DNA of 64,000 nt from Cognataquiflexum rubidum (GCF_022538115.1 NZ_JAKZAL010000008.1:1-64000), one strand, 5' to 3'. Shown: positions 11,701-21,834, counted from the first letter of the stretch. The notes: generated by a model from the letters alone, not told the origin. Program-made: numbers and translations.

Positions 11701-12017
11701 TCTCCGAATTGGCAATTTCTGAAGGAATTTCAACACTTCAGCAGGATGGACCATCAGGAGAGTTGATAGCTTATCCTAATCCGGTAAAAGACAGAATGAG
11801 TCTGAGCCTGAGAGGTCTTGTGGAAGAAGAACCTAATTCATCTTCTTTGGTGATATTGGATGCCATGGGAAGAAGTCACCAATTGCCAAAAGTTTGGTTT
11901 GAAAATGAAAGCCGTCTGGAATTGGACTTTTCCCAAATGCATGTTGGTTTTTATATCATCAATATCAATACCTTGGAAGGTGTCAAATCCATCCGGGTGA
12001 TCAAACATAATCAGTAA
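5769..12017 (+). CDS. Giant T9SS-secreted subtilase/S53-like protein with MBG domains
   Basis: The 2082-residue protein starts with a signal peptide (about 1-25, ending FAQ) and ends with a T9SS type A sorting domain (about 2000-2082, AYPNPVKD...GFYIININT), so it should be exported across the outer membrane and attached or released. A PKD-like domain lies near 255-325. The peptidase domain (about 550-1015) has Asp563 (GVLSDSY), Asn688 (SAGNFG) and Ser938 (FGTSAAAPHVA). At the usual His-Gly-Thr position the sequence is DEGRAML, so Glu607 replaces the subtilisin histidine, as I recall for S53-like relatives. MBG-type domains follow (about 1115-1245, 1290 and 1535-1660), separated by hexapeptide repeats (about 1320-1460), then an Ig-like segment and a domain of unknown role (1755-1960). 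It is flanked by long AT-rich DNA and a strong terminator, so it stands alone. The substrate is unknown. Confidence 0.88.
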   Translation: MRKLYTFRNLLMLLLLFAANFSFAQTVKLEQGQNGGINQAPVSPVNWATGNSNNSNSHFFEGQSIPYRVTISKIRSGFKGVIEIEWDTRSNGKSAIDYITGFDRICEVVEPVPGLPYGSNAYQYASIPVPGAVSGMPAASFNQVPASERRLAIHGGQFGTVSYVVQQSPTSNSAITRIRINFTANRNTVVIAWGGHIADAKDWGDGNSASSISGSPYHTRLVSLNGKSVGSQDRSVQAASTSIDLDPNCEITGDAEVCAGSSATYSVPAGASNYNWSVSGGTIATGQGTNSISVNWTGSGSVSVNVSNQGSCAPTTCSLDVVLKTPPTLTVEDAVLCSTENGGDTAVGNLTEYVKVSFGNLIFKRNGSTIQTPEAITVTDGDLIEVTAVGGCGITKTFKVTVNDRQIFGICSQGKVYEPVGSELKALFEIFKQGQTVESNEIFYIDKNEVLVEVIYVKDKFARAKTILDSLGFVTPTEEELKQDPNSVILAGFIPIGKLLDLNLFPLAINSVRPAIPGVPNKGATTTQGDRVMRSNLVRAGYVHKEGDQAIDGTGIKIGVLSDSYATRNDAGVNTLDTDIRNGDLPATDSLYFYRDLPSRFGIGTDEGRAMLQIIHDVAPGAKLGFRTGVITAGDFAQGIRDLADAGSDIIVDDITYVTEPFFSDGKVAKAVNEVTAKGVSYFTSAGNFGTKSFEGVFNPVIDPTISLPLKEGEWTNGGRIHQFGNGNTTQSIKVFPGQNGPAVYMIVLQWDDPLYSVDGNGSLYDLDIYLKDFGTPLFGFNRNNANGDPFEILSFTIKEPTTVDLLIARECESCGADLDTNKGIKFKYVVFRGELDPEDPNNIKASTIVGHANAEGAMSVGAVLYANTSVFGFNPALVPNGTLPFTVANFSSRGGTTTNGVIRNKPDFTGPNGGNTTVSFGAPNIEGDQFPNFFGTSAAAPHVAAVAALVKQARLKYYPETIPTGWIGGKVNLPTDIRRVLKTTAQDMHDTGEDIKSGSGLVRADRALLTLAAPNPTIIRLDTTNAAAKGGFVGDVSFTLIIRGSGFYEDSEVLFRDEVIPSVFNPDSSYLEVTIPVFQGNPSIGVVNNGISEENSDGERLDGGTAGPVFFFDVVKKTIAIRADDMTKKYAQIREPFTASVYERVNDEWVLSELTLEDVGVTLNPANVDTSLKPLTITSTISGDLAEVGTYIITASHPQTGFAFSDFYNYVGVEQQDGNIFYDGTSNDFGPYGPGIITVEALPITIKPIDLTGDSALKYGESISEALKFDVIIPQELIEFEEKTKIADVQSLKDAILSQYFQDLALAKQPGDNSLPLGIFNGRTILDKAIFTNKSFMVSAKTMLNGRTLFTNGRTLITNARTLITNSAFDVPAESFVDYFNNDQEDQALIPVTINGKSMINSRTIFNAKTIVNGQTIINSKSIINGQTIINSRTIVNARTILNGRVIFNSQTIINSTGSEEDEENNTLVIFGEKDLEGATLLNDEDVYDFGEDNPDSEQDDFNLQFFSVSMVSGIDVGEQFIIPGTFISRNFSVSYETADLTITPATLTATTSANPDMIEFGDPAPQYSTEFEGFEVKSSFLDPNGAPVTVEDDEESVIDEPVGYSLLKENATFPSSGLIGAGIYEIDPIISLIQPSNYTLGTVTRGGLTVDKATPTVSVTGGLFEFDGEPIEATAFAYGIGGMQDFLDLSLITILYEGTGSTIYGPTVSAPVLPGTYQVIANFAGNANYKPASSAYASLIIIGCINKAPVMGEFNTAKGSGNTSNSATISRPANTKTGDLLIVGLMFEKGQAPSITPPDNTWILIRRVNQLNQVAMVTYYKVITSNNEPLTYRFRISQSPKWTMGISRVSGADINHPDGPIVVSSGLSGAQSLIATAPSLTTMDCNTMVMLFYTNKKNATWTPPAGTIEVYDDPNNQQGLTSNMMAYYIQSEPGRTGDFRATASLSEHWVAQAIAIRPLVTNLQSARTQPLSTETISELAISEGISTLQQDGPSGELIAYPNPVKDRMSLSLRGLVEEEPNSSSLVILDAMGRSHQLPKVWFENESRLELDFSQMHVGFYIININTLEGVKSIRVIKHNQ
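9807..9869 (+). repeat. Three 21-bp tandem repeats inside the giant protein gene
   Basis: Units at 9807-9827, 9828-9848 and 9849-9869 differ at only one or two positions each. They encode heptapeptides of the form (G/A)RTL(F/I)TN. The near-identity at DNA level points to recent slippage expansion within the hexapeptide-repeat region. Confidence 0.85.
9951..10142 (+). repeat. Coding block of ten consecutive hexapeptide repeats
   Basis: Residues about 1395-1458 form ten back-to-back hexads of consensus [IVLF]-N-[GSA]-[RKQ]-[ST]-[ILMV], for example INGKSM, INSRTI, FNAKTI, VNGQTI. A shorter, less regular block precedes it at about residues 1320-1370. The hydrophobic/small/Ser-Thr phase is like left-handed beta-helix hexapeptide proteins, but with Asn at the second position. 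Confidence 0.85.
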
Positions 12018-12037
12018 TAGTAAAAAACTTGGAATAG

Positions 12038-12072
12038 TAAAAAAGAATGGAAGTCACTTCCATTCTTTTTTG
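12038..12072 (+). terminator. Strong rho-independent terminator after the giant protein gene
   Basis: GAATGGAAG (12045-12053) pairs perfectly with CTTCCATTC (12057-12065) around a 3-nt loop, with A-run and T-run on either side that extend the stem. Confidence 0.9.
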
Positions 12073-12399
12073 TTTTTTCTCCCAACTGAATGATAATTCA
12101 AATTGCTCCTATTCAGGCTAATTGGCAGGAAAGTCTCTGACTTTCTGTTGGTAAATTTTTCATCAGGATATTGAATGCAATATGGTAGATTTGGTTATTT
12201 GGCCCTCTGCACCACCTCGTGTTTGATAGGTTCTATTCAAATCCAATGCTTGGGTGCCACCGAATATAAAACAGGAAATCAATTGGGATAAGGTAAGTTT
12301 GGTTTTTAGCCAAAAAAAGTACATTTTTAAGTGCAAGAGATTGCGGATAATAAAAATATTCAATTGAACATATCCCACTACTAACATTTTATTAGGTCC
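12073..12399. other. Intergenic region upstream of the TPR kinase
   Basis: AT-rich leader with no supported gene. An antisense open frame covers part of it but has no recognisable protein character. No clear promoter box was identified. Confidence 0.5.
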
Positions 12400-14601
12400 A
12401 TGAACCGTTACATATTTATTTTTAAATTTTTACTGCTTTTTTCACTTTCAGTTTTTTCATCTGCAAGCGGAAGTTTGGCGCAAACCAGTAAAGTAGATAG
12501 TTTGTTAATTGGGCTTGAAAAACTGGGTGACGATAGTCTAAAAGTAAATCAGTATGTAGAATTGGGTCGGGAGTTGCTTGGTTCGGATGTAAAACGAGCC
12601 ATTTTTTACCTAGATGAAGCCATCGAATTGGGGACTAAAATAAATTACAAAAAAGGTCTTGGAAATGCCTATAATTCTAAAGGAAGAGCTTCAGCCACTC
12701 AAGGGAATTTTCCGGAAGGGATTTTACACTTTCAAGAAGCATTGAAACATTTTCATGATATCAATGACAAGACAGGCGAAGCAAATATCCTAAGTAACCT
12801 TGGTTCCATTTACTTTATGATGGGAAACAGTACCAAAGCACTGGAACTGCATTTTGAATCCCTCAAAATTTCTGAGCAATTAGACAACAAGCTAAGAATA
12901 GGAACTTCCTTCAATAATATCGGAACAGTATACCAGAAGAACAGAAGCACAATGAATGAAGCGCTGACTTTTTTCAAGAAATCTCTGGAAGTATTTAAGG
13001 GAATAAATATGGTACAAGGAATGGCTACCGCTTCCATGAATATTGGGGAGATTTATTTTATAGAATCAAAGTATGATTCAGCCATTTATTTTCATCAATT
13101 GGCTTTAGAGCTTAGTGATGGCACCCTTGACGCGGCGTTTCCCCTTACACAGCTGGGAGAGATTTATGCCTCTTTAGGCAATTTCCAAAAAGCTTTTGGT
13201 TTTCACAGACGGGCTTTGGATGTCGCGGAAAAATTGGATGCCAAATTTGAACTGACTCAAGTTCTCATTGGCTTGGCCAAAACTCAAAGAAAGCAGGAGG
13301 ATTTTGAGGCTGCGATCATTACTTTGGAAAGAGCTAAGTTAATTGCAAAAGAGATTGATGCCAAAGATGAATTGGTGGAAGTGTATTTGAATTTATCCGA
13401 AATACAGGCTTCTATCGGGGATTATAAAGCCGCTTATGAAAATGAAATAAATGCTAAAACTGTAAGGGAAGAAATTGCGAAAACAAGTACAGAGAAGATG
13501 ATTCAACAACTTCGATTTGAATCTGAACTGGACAAAAAAGAAGCCCAGATAGAACTCCTTCAAAAAAATACAGAATTAAAAAATGCCGCAGTTTTCAATC
13601 AGAGGATTATCATTTTTGCTTCTTTGGGAGGATTATTGATGTTTGTGATTATCAGCATTTCGCTTTTCCGCAATAACCTCAGCAAGCAAAAAGCCAATCG
13701 CTTACTGCAGGTTCAGAAGGAAGAAATCCATGCCCAAAGGGAAAAAGTGGAATCTGCCTTTGACCAATTGAAATCTGCCCAAGCCCAACTTATCCAATCC
13801 GAGAAAATGGCCTCACTAGGGGAATTGACCGCGGGGGTGGCACACGAAATACAAAACCCACTGAATTTTGTAAACAATTTCTCAGAAGTCAGCAGTGAAT
13901 TGATAGATGAAATAGAACTTGAACGAGCCAAAAGTCAGGAGAAAAGGAGCGAAACATTGGTGAGCGAAATTTTGAAAGATGTCAAATCGAATCTTGAAAA
14001 AATCGCGCACCATGGCAAGCGGGCAGATGCCATTGTAAAAGGAATGCTAGCCCACAGCCGTCCAAGTACAGGAGAAAAGGAACCAACAGATATCAATGCA
14101 TTGTGCGAGGAATATCTGAGACTTTCTTCCCACGGCATTCAGGCAAAAGACAAGTCATTCAATGGAGAATTATTCCCAATAGCAATAGCGACTGAATTCG
14201 ATTCCAGCTTACCCAAAGTCAATATCATTCCCCAAAATATCGGTAGGGTGCTGCTAAATATGATGAATAACGCTTTCCAGGCTTTTGGCAATACTGATTC
14301 ACAAAGCTATAAGGATAGAATTCGGAATGCTGAAATAAAACCAACAGTAACTGTTTCTACAAAGAATCTAGGCAATAGAATAGAGATAACCATAAAAGAC
14401 AATGGTCCCGGTATCCCCGATGCCATCAGGGACAAGATCTTCCAACCGTTTTTCACCACCAAGCCGACAGGGCAGGGAACGGGTTTGGGTTTGAGTTTGA
14501 GTTATGATATCGTGAAGGCCCATGGAGGAGAGATCAGAGTGGAATCAAAAAGTGGTGAAGGCCTGACAGGAACTGCATTTACCATCACTTTGCCTTCATA
14601 A
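12400..14601 (+). CDS. TPR-containing membrane sensor histidine kinase
   Basis: The 733-residue protein has a signal peptide (about 1-28, ending SLAQ), about seven tetratricopeptide repeats to residue 350, a coiled coil, one membrane helix at about 398-420, then HisKA with His482 (AHEIQNP) and a HATPase domain with DNGPGIPD and [11 protein letters not shown]. The TPRs would lie in the periplasm. The catalytic half is very close to those of the kinases at 3, 14768 and 21865, which shows one module fused to different sensors. There is no adjacent dedicated receiver; the nearest are at 24464 and 24860. The start is the first ATG, directly followed by the hydrophobic leader. Confidence 0.9.
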   Translation: MNRYIFIFKFLLLFSLSVFSSASGSLAQTSKVDSLLIGLEKLGDDSLKVNQYVELGRELLGSDVKRAIFYLDEAIELGTKINYKKGLGNAYNSKGRASATQGNFPEGILHFQEALKHFHDINDKTGEANILSNLGSIYFMMGNSTKALELHFESLKISEQLDNKLRIGTSFNNIGTVYQKNRSTMNEALTFFKKSLEVFKGINMVQGMATASMNIGEIYFIESKYDSAIYFHQLALELSDGTLDAAFPLTQLGEIYASLGNFQKAFGFHRRALDVAEKLDAKFELTQVLIGLAKTQRKQEDFEAAIITLERAKLIAKEIDAKDELVEVYLNLSEIQASIGDYKAAYENEINAKTVREEIAKTSTEKMIQQLRFESELDKKEAQIELLQKNTELKNAAVFNQRIIIFASLGGLLMFVIISISLFRNNLSKQKANRLLQVQKEEIHAQREKVESAFDQLKSAQAQLIQSEKMASLGELTAGVAHEIQNPLNFVNNFSEVSSELIDEIELERAKSQEKRSETLVSEILKDVKSNLEKIAHHGKRADAIVKGMLAHSRPSTGEKEPTDINALCEEYLRLSSHGIQAKDKSFNGELFPIAIATEFDSSLPKVNIIPQNIGRVLLNMMNNAFQAFGNTDSQSYKDRIRNAEIKPTVTVSTKNLGNRIEITIKDNGPGIPDAIRDKIFQPFFTTKPTGQGTGLGLSLSYDIVKAHGGEIRVESKSGEGLTGTAFTITLPS

Positions 14602-14767
14602 AAGGGTGGGGCCTTTCGTAGATAGGATGATACTTTGACCCTGCTTTTCTAATCAAAGTAATTATCCTAAAATTTGAAGGAGACTTGATGGTAGTGCTTT
14701 TTTCAAATACCAACTTTTTATTTATATTTCAGAATATCAAAATCACCAAGCAAAAATTCGTCACTGT

Positions 14768-17566
14768 ATGAAAAAAGTCTTTTTATGTTTCGTACTTATT
14801 GCCTTTTCCATTTTTTGCCAAGCACAGTCATTGGAAATTGAAAAACTAAGAAAACAGATCCAAGAGTATACCAAACAGGATACGGTTAGGGTAAACATGT
14901 TGAATAGAATTTGCATAACCCCTCCATTAGTTTCCGGAGATGAAATGGAGCAATTTGCTTTAGAAGCACTCAACCTTTCGCGGGATTTAAAATATTTAGT
15001 TGGTGAAGGCTATGCACAAGTAAATATGTCAAGGGCTAATCTTCTCAAGGGCAAGCCAGAAGCAGCCATAAAATCAATTGAGCTAGCCGATTCCTTGGCA
15101 AAATTTACCGAAGATCAATCACTGCAGTGGCAGGTATTTATAATAAAAGGGAATACTAATGAATCAAGTGGGGATTTAAGGGAGGCACTTTCCTGGGGAC
15201 TGAAAGGAGAAAGTCTAGCAGAAGAACTTAATAATAAAGAATACATACTTCGTTCACAGAATTTTCTCTCCAATATATACGCAAGCCTTGGTGATTTTGG
15301 GAAAGCAATGGACTATGGTATGCAGGCTTTAAAAAGGGTCCAAGAACAAGCTAATGAGTATTTTTTATATTCCGCATATTTAAATTTGGGTAACCTGTAT
15401 GCACAGATAGGAGATCATGGAAAATCAAATGAATATTTTCAAAAACTACCTGATCTGATCAAAAAGCTTGGATTAGGAAACGACCAACTCAGTACTCTTT
15501 ATAATGGTTTAGGGGAAAATTACAGGCTTACACAAAAATACCCTGAGGCCCTTAGTTACTATAAGCGGGCCCTTTCCATTACAACCATTGCCCTTAATAA
15601 GTTGCTTTTTAAAGGAAACATGGCTGACGTGTACATCCACTTGGACAGTTTGCAGCTTGCATTTGATAATGCCTATCAGGCATTGCCTATTGCCAAAGAA
15701 TTGGGTGCGACTGATTTGGAATCATGGATCTATGGCATTCTTTCCCGTGCACATTTTAAGGAAAACAGGGCTGACAGTGCTTTATATTATGCTGAAAAGG
15801 GCTATGGTTTGGCAGTCAAAACAAGGTATATGGAAGATTTGCGGGAAAATGCTAAAGCATTATCAGAAGCATTTTTGCTTAACAATGACTATAAGAACGC
15901 ATACACCTACAGGAACCTATACATCAGCTACAGGGATAGCATGCAAAGTGATGAAATCAGAAACAGATCAACTTTGTTGGAACATAATTTCGAAATGCAA
16001 TTAAAAGAAGATGAAATTGCATTGCTCAATGAACAGCGGAAATTGCAGCAAAACTTTTTGATCAGTGCCTTGATTGTATTGGGACTTATTTTGATTACAG
16101 CCTTTCTTCTGGTACGGAATATCCGTCAAAAACAAAAAGCCAACCGTCTCCTTCAAAAACAAAAACTGGAAATTGATGAAAAGGCAAGGCAGCTTGCCAT
16201 TCAAAAAGACAGTCTCGAAAAATCATATAACAATGTCGAGTTACTCGGTGAGATAGGTAGACAGATCACTGCTTCATTATCGGTAGACAAGATCATTGGT
16301 ACTGTTTACAACAATGTAAATGGGCTAATGGATGCTTCCATATTTGGCATAGGGATTTTCCATGACGAAACCAAAACCTTGGATTTTCCATCGACTTATG
16401 AAAATGGGGAAGCTTTGCCCCCATATACCAACTCCATTCAAGACCCTAATAAACTTGCGGCACTATGCTTTAACAGTGGAAATGAAATAATCATCAATGA
16501 TCTGAACGAAGAGTATGGCAAATACCTCCAAAAAATGCCCACAGCTTCAGAAGGTAAGGTTCCAGTATCCCTGATCTATATTCCCTTAAAAGTGAAAGGA
16601 AAAATGTTTGGAGTGGTCACCGTGCAAAGTTTCAAACAAAATACGTTTACAGATTACCATCTTTATATGCTGCGCACGATTGCTTTGTATTCAGCAATAG
16701 CCTTGGACAATGCGGAATCTTTCCATAAACTGAATACAACAATAAATACGCTTCAGGAAACGCAGAAGCAACTTGTCCAATCCGAGAAGATGGCTTCCCT
16801 AGGAGAACTCACCGCAGGCATTGCCCATGAGATCCAAAATCCGCTGAATTTTGTGAATAATTTTTCAGAAGTCAGCAATGAACTGATTGAAGAGATAGAA
16901 GAAGAAAGAGCAAAAAGCCCTGAATCAAGGGACGAAACATTGGTCAGCGAAATCCTTGGCGATATCAAGCAAAACCTCATCAAAATCAAGCACCATGGTA
17001 AGCGGGCTGATTCTATTGTAAAAGGAATGCTTCAGCACAGCAGAACAAGCTCAGGAGAGGCTGTTCCTACCGATATCAATACCCTTGCAGATGAATTTCT
17101 TAGACTTTCTTATCATGGCTTAAGGGCGAAGGATAAAAGCTTCAACGCAGATTTTAAAATGGATTTTGATCCTGATTTGCCTAAAATCCCGGTGGTACCT
17201 CAGGACATGGGAAGGGTATTTCTCAACATCATCAATAATGCATTTTATGCGGTCGACAAAAAATCGAAATCAGGAATTCCTGATTATAAACCTGTGGTGG
17301 TTGTACAGACCAAAAAACTTGACAAAGTGGTCGAGTTAACCATCTCTGACAATGGTTCAGGTATCCCTGCTGATATCAAAGACAAAATCTTCCAGCCTTT
17401 CTTCACCACCAAGCCTACGGGACAGGGGACAGGATTGGGGTTGTCTTTGAGCTATGATATTGTAAAAGCGCATGGTGGAGAAATAACCGTGGAATCCAAA
17501 GGTGGAGTTGGGCAATCTGAAGAACAGGGAGGCACTTCGTTTATTATCACCTTGCCCCTAACCTGA
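14768..17566 (+). CDS. TPR-GAF membrane sensor histidine kinase
   Basis: This 932-residue kinase has a signal peptide (about 1-20, ending CQAQ), periplasmic TPRs to about residue 390, a membrane helix at about 428-448, a coiled coil, a cytoplasmic GAF domain (about 490-655), HisKA with His687 and a HATPase domain (about 805-930). The GAF domain is an addition relative to the kinase just upstream and could bind a small ligand; GAF domains often bind cyclic nucleotides, and a cyclase is encoded 7 kb away, but no ligand can be assigned from sequence. It lies 166 bp after the preceding kinase in the same direction, without a clear terminator between. Confidence 0.9.
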   Translation: MKKVFLCFVLIAFSIFCQAQSLEIEKLRKQIQEYTKQDTVRVNMLNRICITPPLVSGDEMEQFALEALNLSRDLKYLVGEGYAQVNMSRANLLKGKPEAAIKSIELADSLAKFTEDQSLQWQVFIIKGNTNESSGDLREALSWGLKGESLAEELNNKEYILRSQNFLSNIYASLGDFGKAMDYGMQALKRVQEQANEYFLYSAYLNLGNLYAQIGDHGKSNEYFQKLPDLIKKLGLGNDQLSTLYNGLGENYRLTQKYPEALSYYKRALSITTIALNKLLFKGNMADVYIHLDSLQLAFDNAYQALPIAKELGATDLESWIYGILSRAHFKENRADSALYYAEKGYGLAVKTRYMEDLRENAKALSEAFLLNNDYKNAYTYRNLYISYRDSMQSDEIRNRSTLLEHNFEMQLKEDEIALLNEQRKLQQNFLISALIVLGLILITAFLLVRNIRQKQKANRLLQKQKLEIDEKARQLAIQKDSLEKSYNNVELLGEIGRQITASLSVDKIIGTVYNNVNGLMDASIFGIGIFHDETKTLDFPSTYENGEALPPYTNSIQDPNKLAALCFNSGNEIIINDLNEEYGKYLQKMPTASEGKVPVSLIYIPLKVKGKMFGVVTVQSFKQNTFTDYHLYMLRTIALYSAIALDNAESFHKLNTTINTLQETQKQLVQSEKMASLGELTAGIAHEIQNPLNFVNNFSEVSNELIEEIEEERAKSPESRDETLVSEILGDIKQNLIKIKHHGKRADSIVKGMLQHSRTSSGEAVPTDINTLADEFLRLSYHGLRAKDKSFNADFKMDFDPDLPKIPVVPQDMGRVFLNIINNAFYAVDKKSKSGIPDYKPVVVVQTKKLDKVVELTISDNGSGIPADIKDKIFQPFFTTKPTGQGTGLGLSLSYDIVKAHGGEITVESKGGVGQSEEQGGTSFIITLPLT

Positions 17567-17866
17567 AATGATCATCTCGATATTGTATTCCTTTTAAGCG
17601 TTGCTTATCAACCCATTGATTTGACAAGGAAAGTTTATTTCCCTTTTTCTTATGCGTTCATTTTTGAAATATGTTGGACAAAGAGCTTCAGGTAATACCC
17701 TAATCCTGTCTCAAGTTTATGGATCTTGTCCAAATATTTATTCAAAAAAAATCGATTCATGGAAAAACATGGAAAACCAACCACTTAAAAAAATAAGGTT
17801 TTGGTGCTTTCCTATTTACATATACTTTAAGCCGCCTTAACAAAGCAAAATTTAAACTCTAAAATA
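17567..17866. other. Intergenic region before the first patatin gene
   Basis: AT-rich, with no supported coding sequence, hairpin terminator or clear promoter box. A 62-codon frame at 17652-17840 has no recognisable features and I regard it as chance. Confidence 0.5.
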
Positions 17867-19645
17867 TTGGACCCAAATTTAAGCCACAATCCACATAACC
17901 GTGCCATTCTACTCCGCCTATTTGGTGAACTGGATGACGAATTGTTGACACAAATACTTGAAAAAGGCAAAGTCCTGGAACTGGACACAGGGTCATTTCT
18001 TTTCCATCAAGGGGATAAGGACAATTCACTTTACATAGTATTGTCGGGCAGATTCCGGGCACTTGCCGAGCAGAGTGACGGGACTTTGCATGCACTTGGG
18101 GATATAGGAGAGGGGGAACCGATAGGTGAATTTGCGCTTTTTATGGCAGAACCCAGATCTGCATCCGTAGTCGCCATCCGAAAGTCCATCGCATTGGAAC
18201 TGAAGGAAAATGAATACCTTAAAATAGTAGCTAACCACCCGGCTTTCTCTACCAAGCTAACCCGATTTGTAGTCAATAGGCTCCGAAGAAACAGTTTACA
18301 AAAGCATCTTGAGACATCTGCCAAGAATATTGCCGTCATCAATCTTCAATCAGAAAATGATATCTCAGAATATACTGAAGCGATCAAGGTGCAGTTTGAG
18401 TCACTGAATGTGAGCATTCAGATTTTGGACCATGATTCACATGCCAATCTGGAATTGCAGACCATGTATGATACCTTGGAGCAACATGAGGGATTGAATT
18501 TTTTAGTGAGTACAGATGAGGATTTGGCTTGGTCCCGCCAATGCATCATCTACGCTGATTTGATTGTCATGGCAGCAGACTTTTATGCAGATAGCAGCTT
18601 GCAGGAAATTGAAAGGCAATTGGATTTATATTCGAATAATATCCTCAATAAGAAAATCTATCTTTTACTCCTTCATCCCGAAGATGCTAAATTTCCTCAA
18701 AACACCAGAAGATGGTTTGAAAACAGAAAAATAGACCTACACATCCACTACCGTAAAAATCACGGACCGGATATCAGGCGTTTTGCAAGGATTCTTGCAA
18801 ACAAAGCCATTGGACTGGTTCTTGGAGGTGGTGGAGCAAAAGGATTTGCGCATTTGGGTGCTATTCTTGCACTTTATGAAGAAGGATTGGAAATCGACTT
18901 TTTGGGCGGTACCAGTGCAGGAGCCCTTTATGGACTCACGGCTTCATTTTCGGATTTTGACAAGGACAAAATAAACCATTATAGCAGGGAATCTGCTGAA
19001 AGCAAACTTACCTCCAATGATTTCACCATTCCTTTATTATCCATCATGTCAGGAAAAAAAATGAGCAACTACGTGAAGAAAATGATGGGTGACACTTATT
19101 TGGAGGATTTTTGGGTGGGGAGTTATTGCGTTTCAACAAACTATTCCAATTCCACTATCAAAATTCATGAAAGAGGACTCGCACGAAAACAAATTGAAGC
19201 GAGTATCGCGATTCCGGGAATTTACCCCCCTGTGGTCATTGACAATCAACTCCACGTGGACGGTGGGGTTGTAGACAATCTTCCCATCGAGACTATGTAC
19301 AAATATCCTGTCCAGCATATCATTGCGATTTCCCTCAGCCAACTGAGAACCCAAGAGGTGGATTTTGATGAAACCCCCACAGCGTCAAAGCTCATTTGGA
19401 ATAAAATCACCGGAAAGAAAAAATACCGAATTCCGGGCATTAGCTCTATTCTGGTCAATTCCCTTACTTTAAATAGCAGGCAAAAACAGGAAATGACAAA
19501 ATCCGGCGTGGCAATTTATCTCGAAATGGAACTCAAAGGAATTGGGATGCTGGACGATACCAAGTGGAAGGAAATTGTCAAAAAGGGTCATGATCAGATG
19601 AAAGACGCATTGGATAATTTTCCTGACGAAAAGAAATTTTGGTAA
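17867..19645 (+). CDS. Cyclic nucleotide-binding, patatin-like phospholipase (first copy)
   Basis: The 592-residue protein joins an N-terminal cNMP-binding domain (about 10-140) to a C-terminal patatin lipase (about 315-520). The phosphate-binding cassette reads IGEFALFMAEPRSASVVA and keeps the Glu and Arg that contact ribose and phosphate. The lipase shows a GGGGAKG oxyanion loop, nucleophile Ser350 in GGTSAG and Asp465 in DGG, a complete Ser-Asp dyad. This order is like the neuropathy target esterase family. No signal peptide is visible, so it is cytoplasmic or membrane-associated. A stop at 17828 and no ATG before the domain leave TTG 17867 as the most likely start, which suggests weak translation. 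A paralogue follows 400 bp downstream. Confidence 0.87.
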   Translation: MDPNLSHNPHNRAILLRLFGELDDELLTQILEKGKVLELDTGSFLFHQGDKDNSLYIVLSGRFRALAEQSDGTLHALGDIGEGEPIGEFALFMAEPRSASVVAIRKSIALELKENEYLKIVANHPAFSTKLTRFVVNRLRRNSLQKHLETSAKNIAVINLQSENDISEYTEAIKVQFESLNVSIQILDHDSHANLELQTMYDTLEQHEGLNFLVSTDEDLAWSRQCIIYADLIVMAADFYADSSLQEIERQLDLYSNNILNKKIYLLLLHPEDAKFPQNTRRWFENRKIDLHIHYRKNHGPDIRRFARILANKAIGLVLGGGGAKGFAHLGAILALYEEGLEIDFLGGTSAGALYGLTASFSDFDKDKINHYSRESAESKLTSNDFTIPLLSIMSGKKMSNYVKKMMGDTYLEDFWVGSYCVSTNYSNSTIKIHERGLARKQIEASIAIPGIYPPVVIDNQLHVDGGVVDNLPIETMYKYPVQHIIAISLSQLRTQEVDFDETPTASKLIWNKITGKKKYRIPGISSILVNSLTLNSRQKQEMTKSGVAIYLEMELKGIGMLDDTKWKEIVKKGHDQMKDALDNFPDEKKFW

Positions 19646-20046
19646 GTAAAAATTGGCGATATTGTTTTTCTAATACCTAAAAAAAACATTAGATAGGCTG
19701 GTTTGATGCAAATTAAATTTCGCCTTTCCCTTGTGAATTTGTTGCAAAGAAATCAAAATAGGACAGGTAAATAAATCATTTTGATTTTGGATATGAATTC
19801 TATGATGTAAATGGAAAGACATACAGATTTTAAGTTTTACCTTCTAATTCTTTTATAATTTACACTACTTGCTTTTGGACCTATTTATCGCATCTCCTCA
19901 TACAAAAAAAAGATTCATCTCCATATTCTGTCAAAAAACCTTCTTTACTATGGCCAAACGGAGAAAACACACAATATGTGAAACAGTTTTTCCAAATAAT
20001 TTACTTTTTTAGCAAAAATCCACATAAATTAAAAAAAATAAAATCG
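19646..20046. other. Intergenic region between the two patatin genes
   Basis: AT-rich and without a supported gene. A frame beginning at GTG 19978 extends the second patatin gene, but the added residues are Lys/Phe-rich and absent from the first copy, so I treat them as leader. Confidence 0.5.
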
Positions 20047-21834
20047 ATGGCAATGAAAAATAATTTTGATGATCATTACCGAGAACTCCTTAGCAATCTT
20101 TTTGGGGAGATGGAAGAAAAGAGCCTTAGGCAAATTTTTGAAGGAGGCATAAAAACAGAGCTTGACGCAGGCGAGTATTTGTTCAGGCAGGGAGATTGCG
20201 AAAATGATCTATATGTTGTTTTATCGGGCAGATTAAGGGCAATCAACGAGGAAAAGTCCGGTATTACGATTTTAGGCGATATTGGCGAAGGTGAACCTGT
20301 GGGTGAACTTGCTCTTTTTACAGATGAGCCTAGAATGGCGGCTGTACTGGCGATCCGAAAATCAGTGGTATTGAAAATCAGCAAAGCAGAATATCATGCT
20401 GTAGTTGCCAAAAACCCTCACTTTGCTTCGGCATTGACAAAGTTTGTGATCAACAGAATGCGCAGAAATGTACTGGAACAAAAGGTTGAAGCCATTCCAA
20501 AAAATATTGTTTTCATTCAACTCCAGGAAGAGTTTGATCTTAGCCCATGGATAGATGAAATAAAAATTAACCTGGAAGCCCTTTCTATTCAGGCACAGGT
20601 ACTGGATAGGGCTTTTAAGAAAAATGATGGTTCCTCACCTGCCTTGGAACTTATGGAATCCCATAATGGAGTCAATTTATTGGTGTGTAGCGGCAAAGAT
20701 TCAGAATGGACGAAACAATGCCTGCTATATGCGGATTTGATCATTCTGGCCTCGGATTTTTATGCAGAGGCTAATCTCTATGATATAGAAAAGAATCATA
20801 AGCTTTATGAAAATAACATACTAAACAGGAAAAAATACTTGTTGCTATTGCACCCTGAAAATAGCCCTGTCCCTGAAAATACTGCCCGGTGGTTCAAAAA
20901 CAGAAATATCCATTTACATATTCATGCAAGGAAAAACAACATCATGGATATGAGGAGGATTTGCAGGATAATCACGAATCAGGCTGTGGGTTTGGTCCTC
21001 GGGGGTAGCGGCTCAAAAGGTTACGCCCATACAGGGGCAGTGAAGGCCCTTTTAAAAGCAGGTGTTGAATTTGATTTTCTCGGAGGTTCAAGTGCCGGAG
21101 CTCTGTATGGAATCAGTATGGCATATTCTGGTTTTGATTTTGATAAAATCAATGACATCTGTGAAAAATCAACTTCTGAAGAATTTGGAATAAATGACTT
21201 TTTCCTAACCTTTCTTTCCAAAAACAGTGGGAAAAAAATCGGTGAATTTTCACGAAAAATCTTCAAAGAGACAAACTTGGAAGACCTTTGGATCACTTCA
21301 TACTGTGTTTCTACAGATATGTCCAAAAATGAAGTCAAAATCCATAATACCGGATTAGTCTGGCAACAGATTCAGGAAAGTTTTTCATCTCCCGGAATCT
21401 TTCCTCCTGTGGTGGTCGAAAATCAGATTTACGTAGATGGTGGGTTATCTGAAAATATTCCAATAGACCCCATGTATCGGTATCCTGTAAAACATATCAT
21501 TGCGGTTTCCCTGACAGGTTCAGAACCGGAAAAAATTGATTTAAACAATCTTCCTTCTGTATGGGATCAAATCAAAGGAAAGTTTATGAAGAAATCACGG
21601 CAGGACAACCCTGTTGCAACAACTGTAATGTTAAACTCAATGACCTTCAATCCAAGACAGCGTGAGGAAATCAACAAATCAAAAGTATCACTCTATTTTG
21701 AAATCAACTTGAGGGCAGTAAGCCTGTTGGATGATGCCAATTGGAAAAGAGTGGTCAAAAAAGGAAATGATCAAACGATATCCTATCTGGAAAAACTGCC
21801 GCTAGAGGAGAAATTCTGGATAAAAAATTCCTAA
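20047..21834 (+). CDS. Cyclic nucleotide-binding, patatin-like phospholipase (second copy)
   Basis: This 595-residue paralogue of the preceding lipase has the same order: a cNMP-binding domain (cassette VGELALFTDEPRMAAVLA with the Glu and Arg kept), a linker domain and a patatin domain with GGSGSKG, Ser349 in GGSSAG and Asp464 in DGG. The two copies align end to end with moderate identity, so the duplication is old. I place the start at ATG 20047, whose product matches the N-terminus of the first copy; GTG 19978 would add 23 residues. A kinase gene starts 31 nt after its stop, so lipase and kinase are probably co-transcribed. Family knowledge: such lipases hydrolyse phospholipids or lysophospholipids; control by cAMP here is inference. 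Confidence 0.87.
   Translation: MAMKNNFDDHYRELLSNLFGEMEEKSLRQIFEGGIKTELDAGEYLFRQGDCENDLYVVLSGRLRAINEEKSGITILGDIGEGEPVGELALFTDEPRMAAVLAIRKSVVLKISKAEYHAVVAKNPHFASALTKFVINRMRRNVLEQKVEAIPKNIVFIQLQEEFDLSPWIDEIKINLEALSIQAQVLDRAFKKNDGSSPALELMESHNGVNLLVCSGKDSEWTKQCLLYADLIILASDFYAEANLYDIEKNHKLYENNILNRKKYLLLLHPENSPVPENTARWFKNRNIHLHIHARKNNIMDMRRICRIITNQAVGLVLGGSGSKGYAHTGAVKALLKAGVEFDFLGGSSAGALYGISMAYSGFDFDKINDICEKSTSEEFGINDFFLTFLSKNSGKKIGEFSRKIFKETNLEDLWITSYCVSTDMSKNEVKIHNTGLVWQQIQESFSSPGIFPPVVVENQIYVDGGLSENIPIDPMYRYPVKHIIAVSLTGSEPEKIDLNNLPSVWDQIKGKFMKKSRQDNPVATTVMLNSMTFNPRQREEINKSKVSLYFEINLRAVSLLDDANWKRVVKKGNDQTISYLEKLPLEEKFWIKNS

Noticed and set aside
15588-16004. 138-codon plus-strand frame inside the TPR-GAF kinase gene
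   Set aside because: It is an alternative frame of a well-supported TPR region, rich in Cys, Trp and His as chance frames in this genome are.
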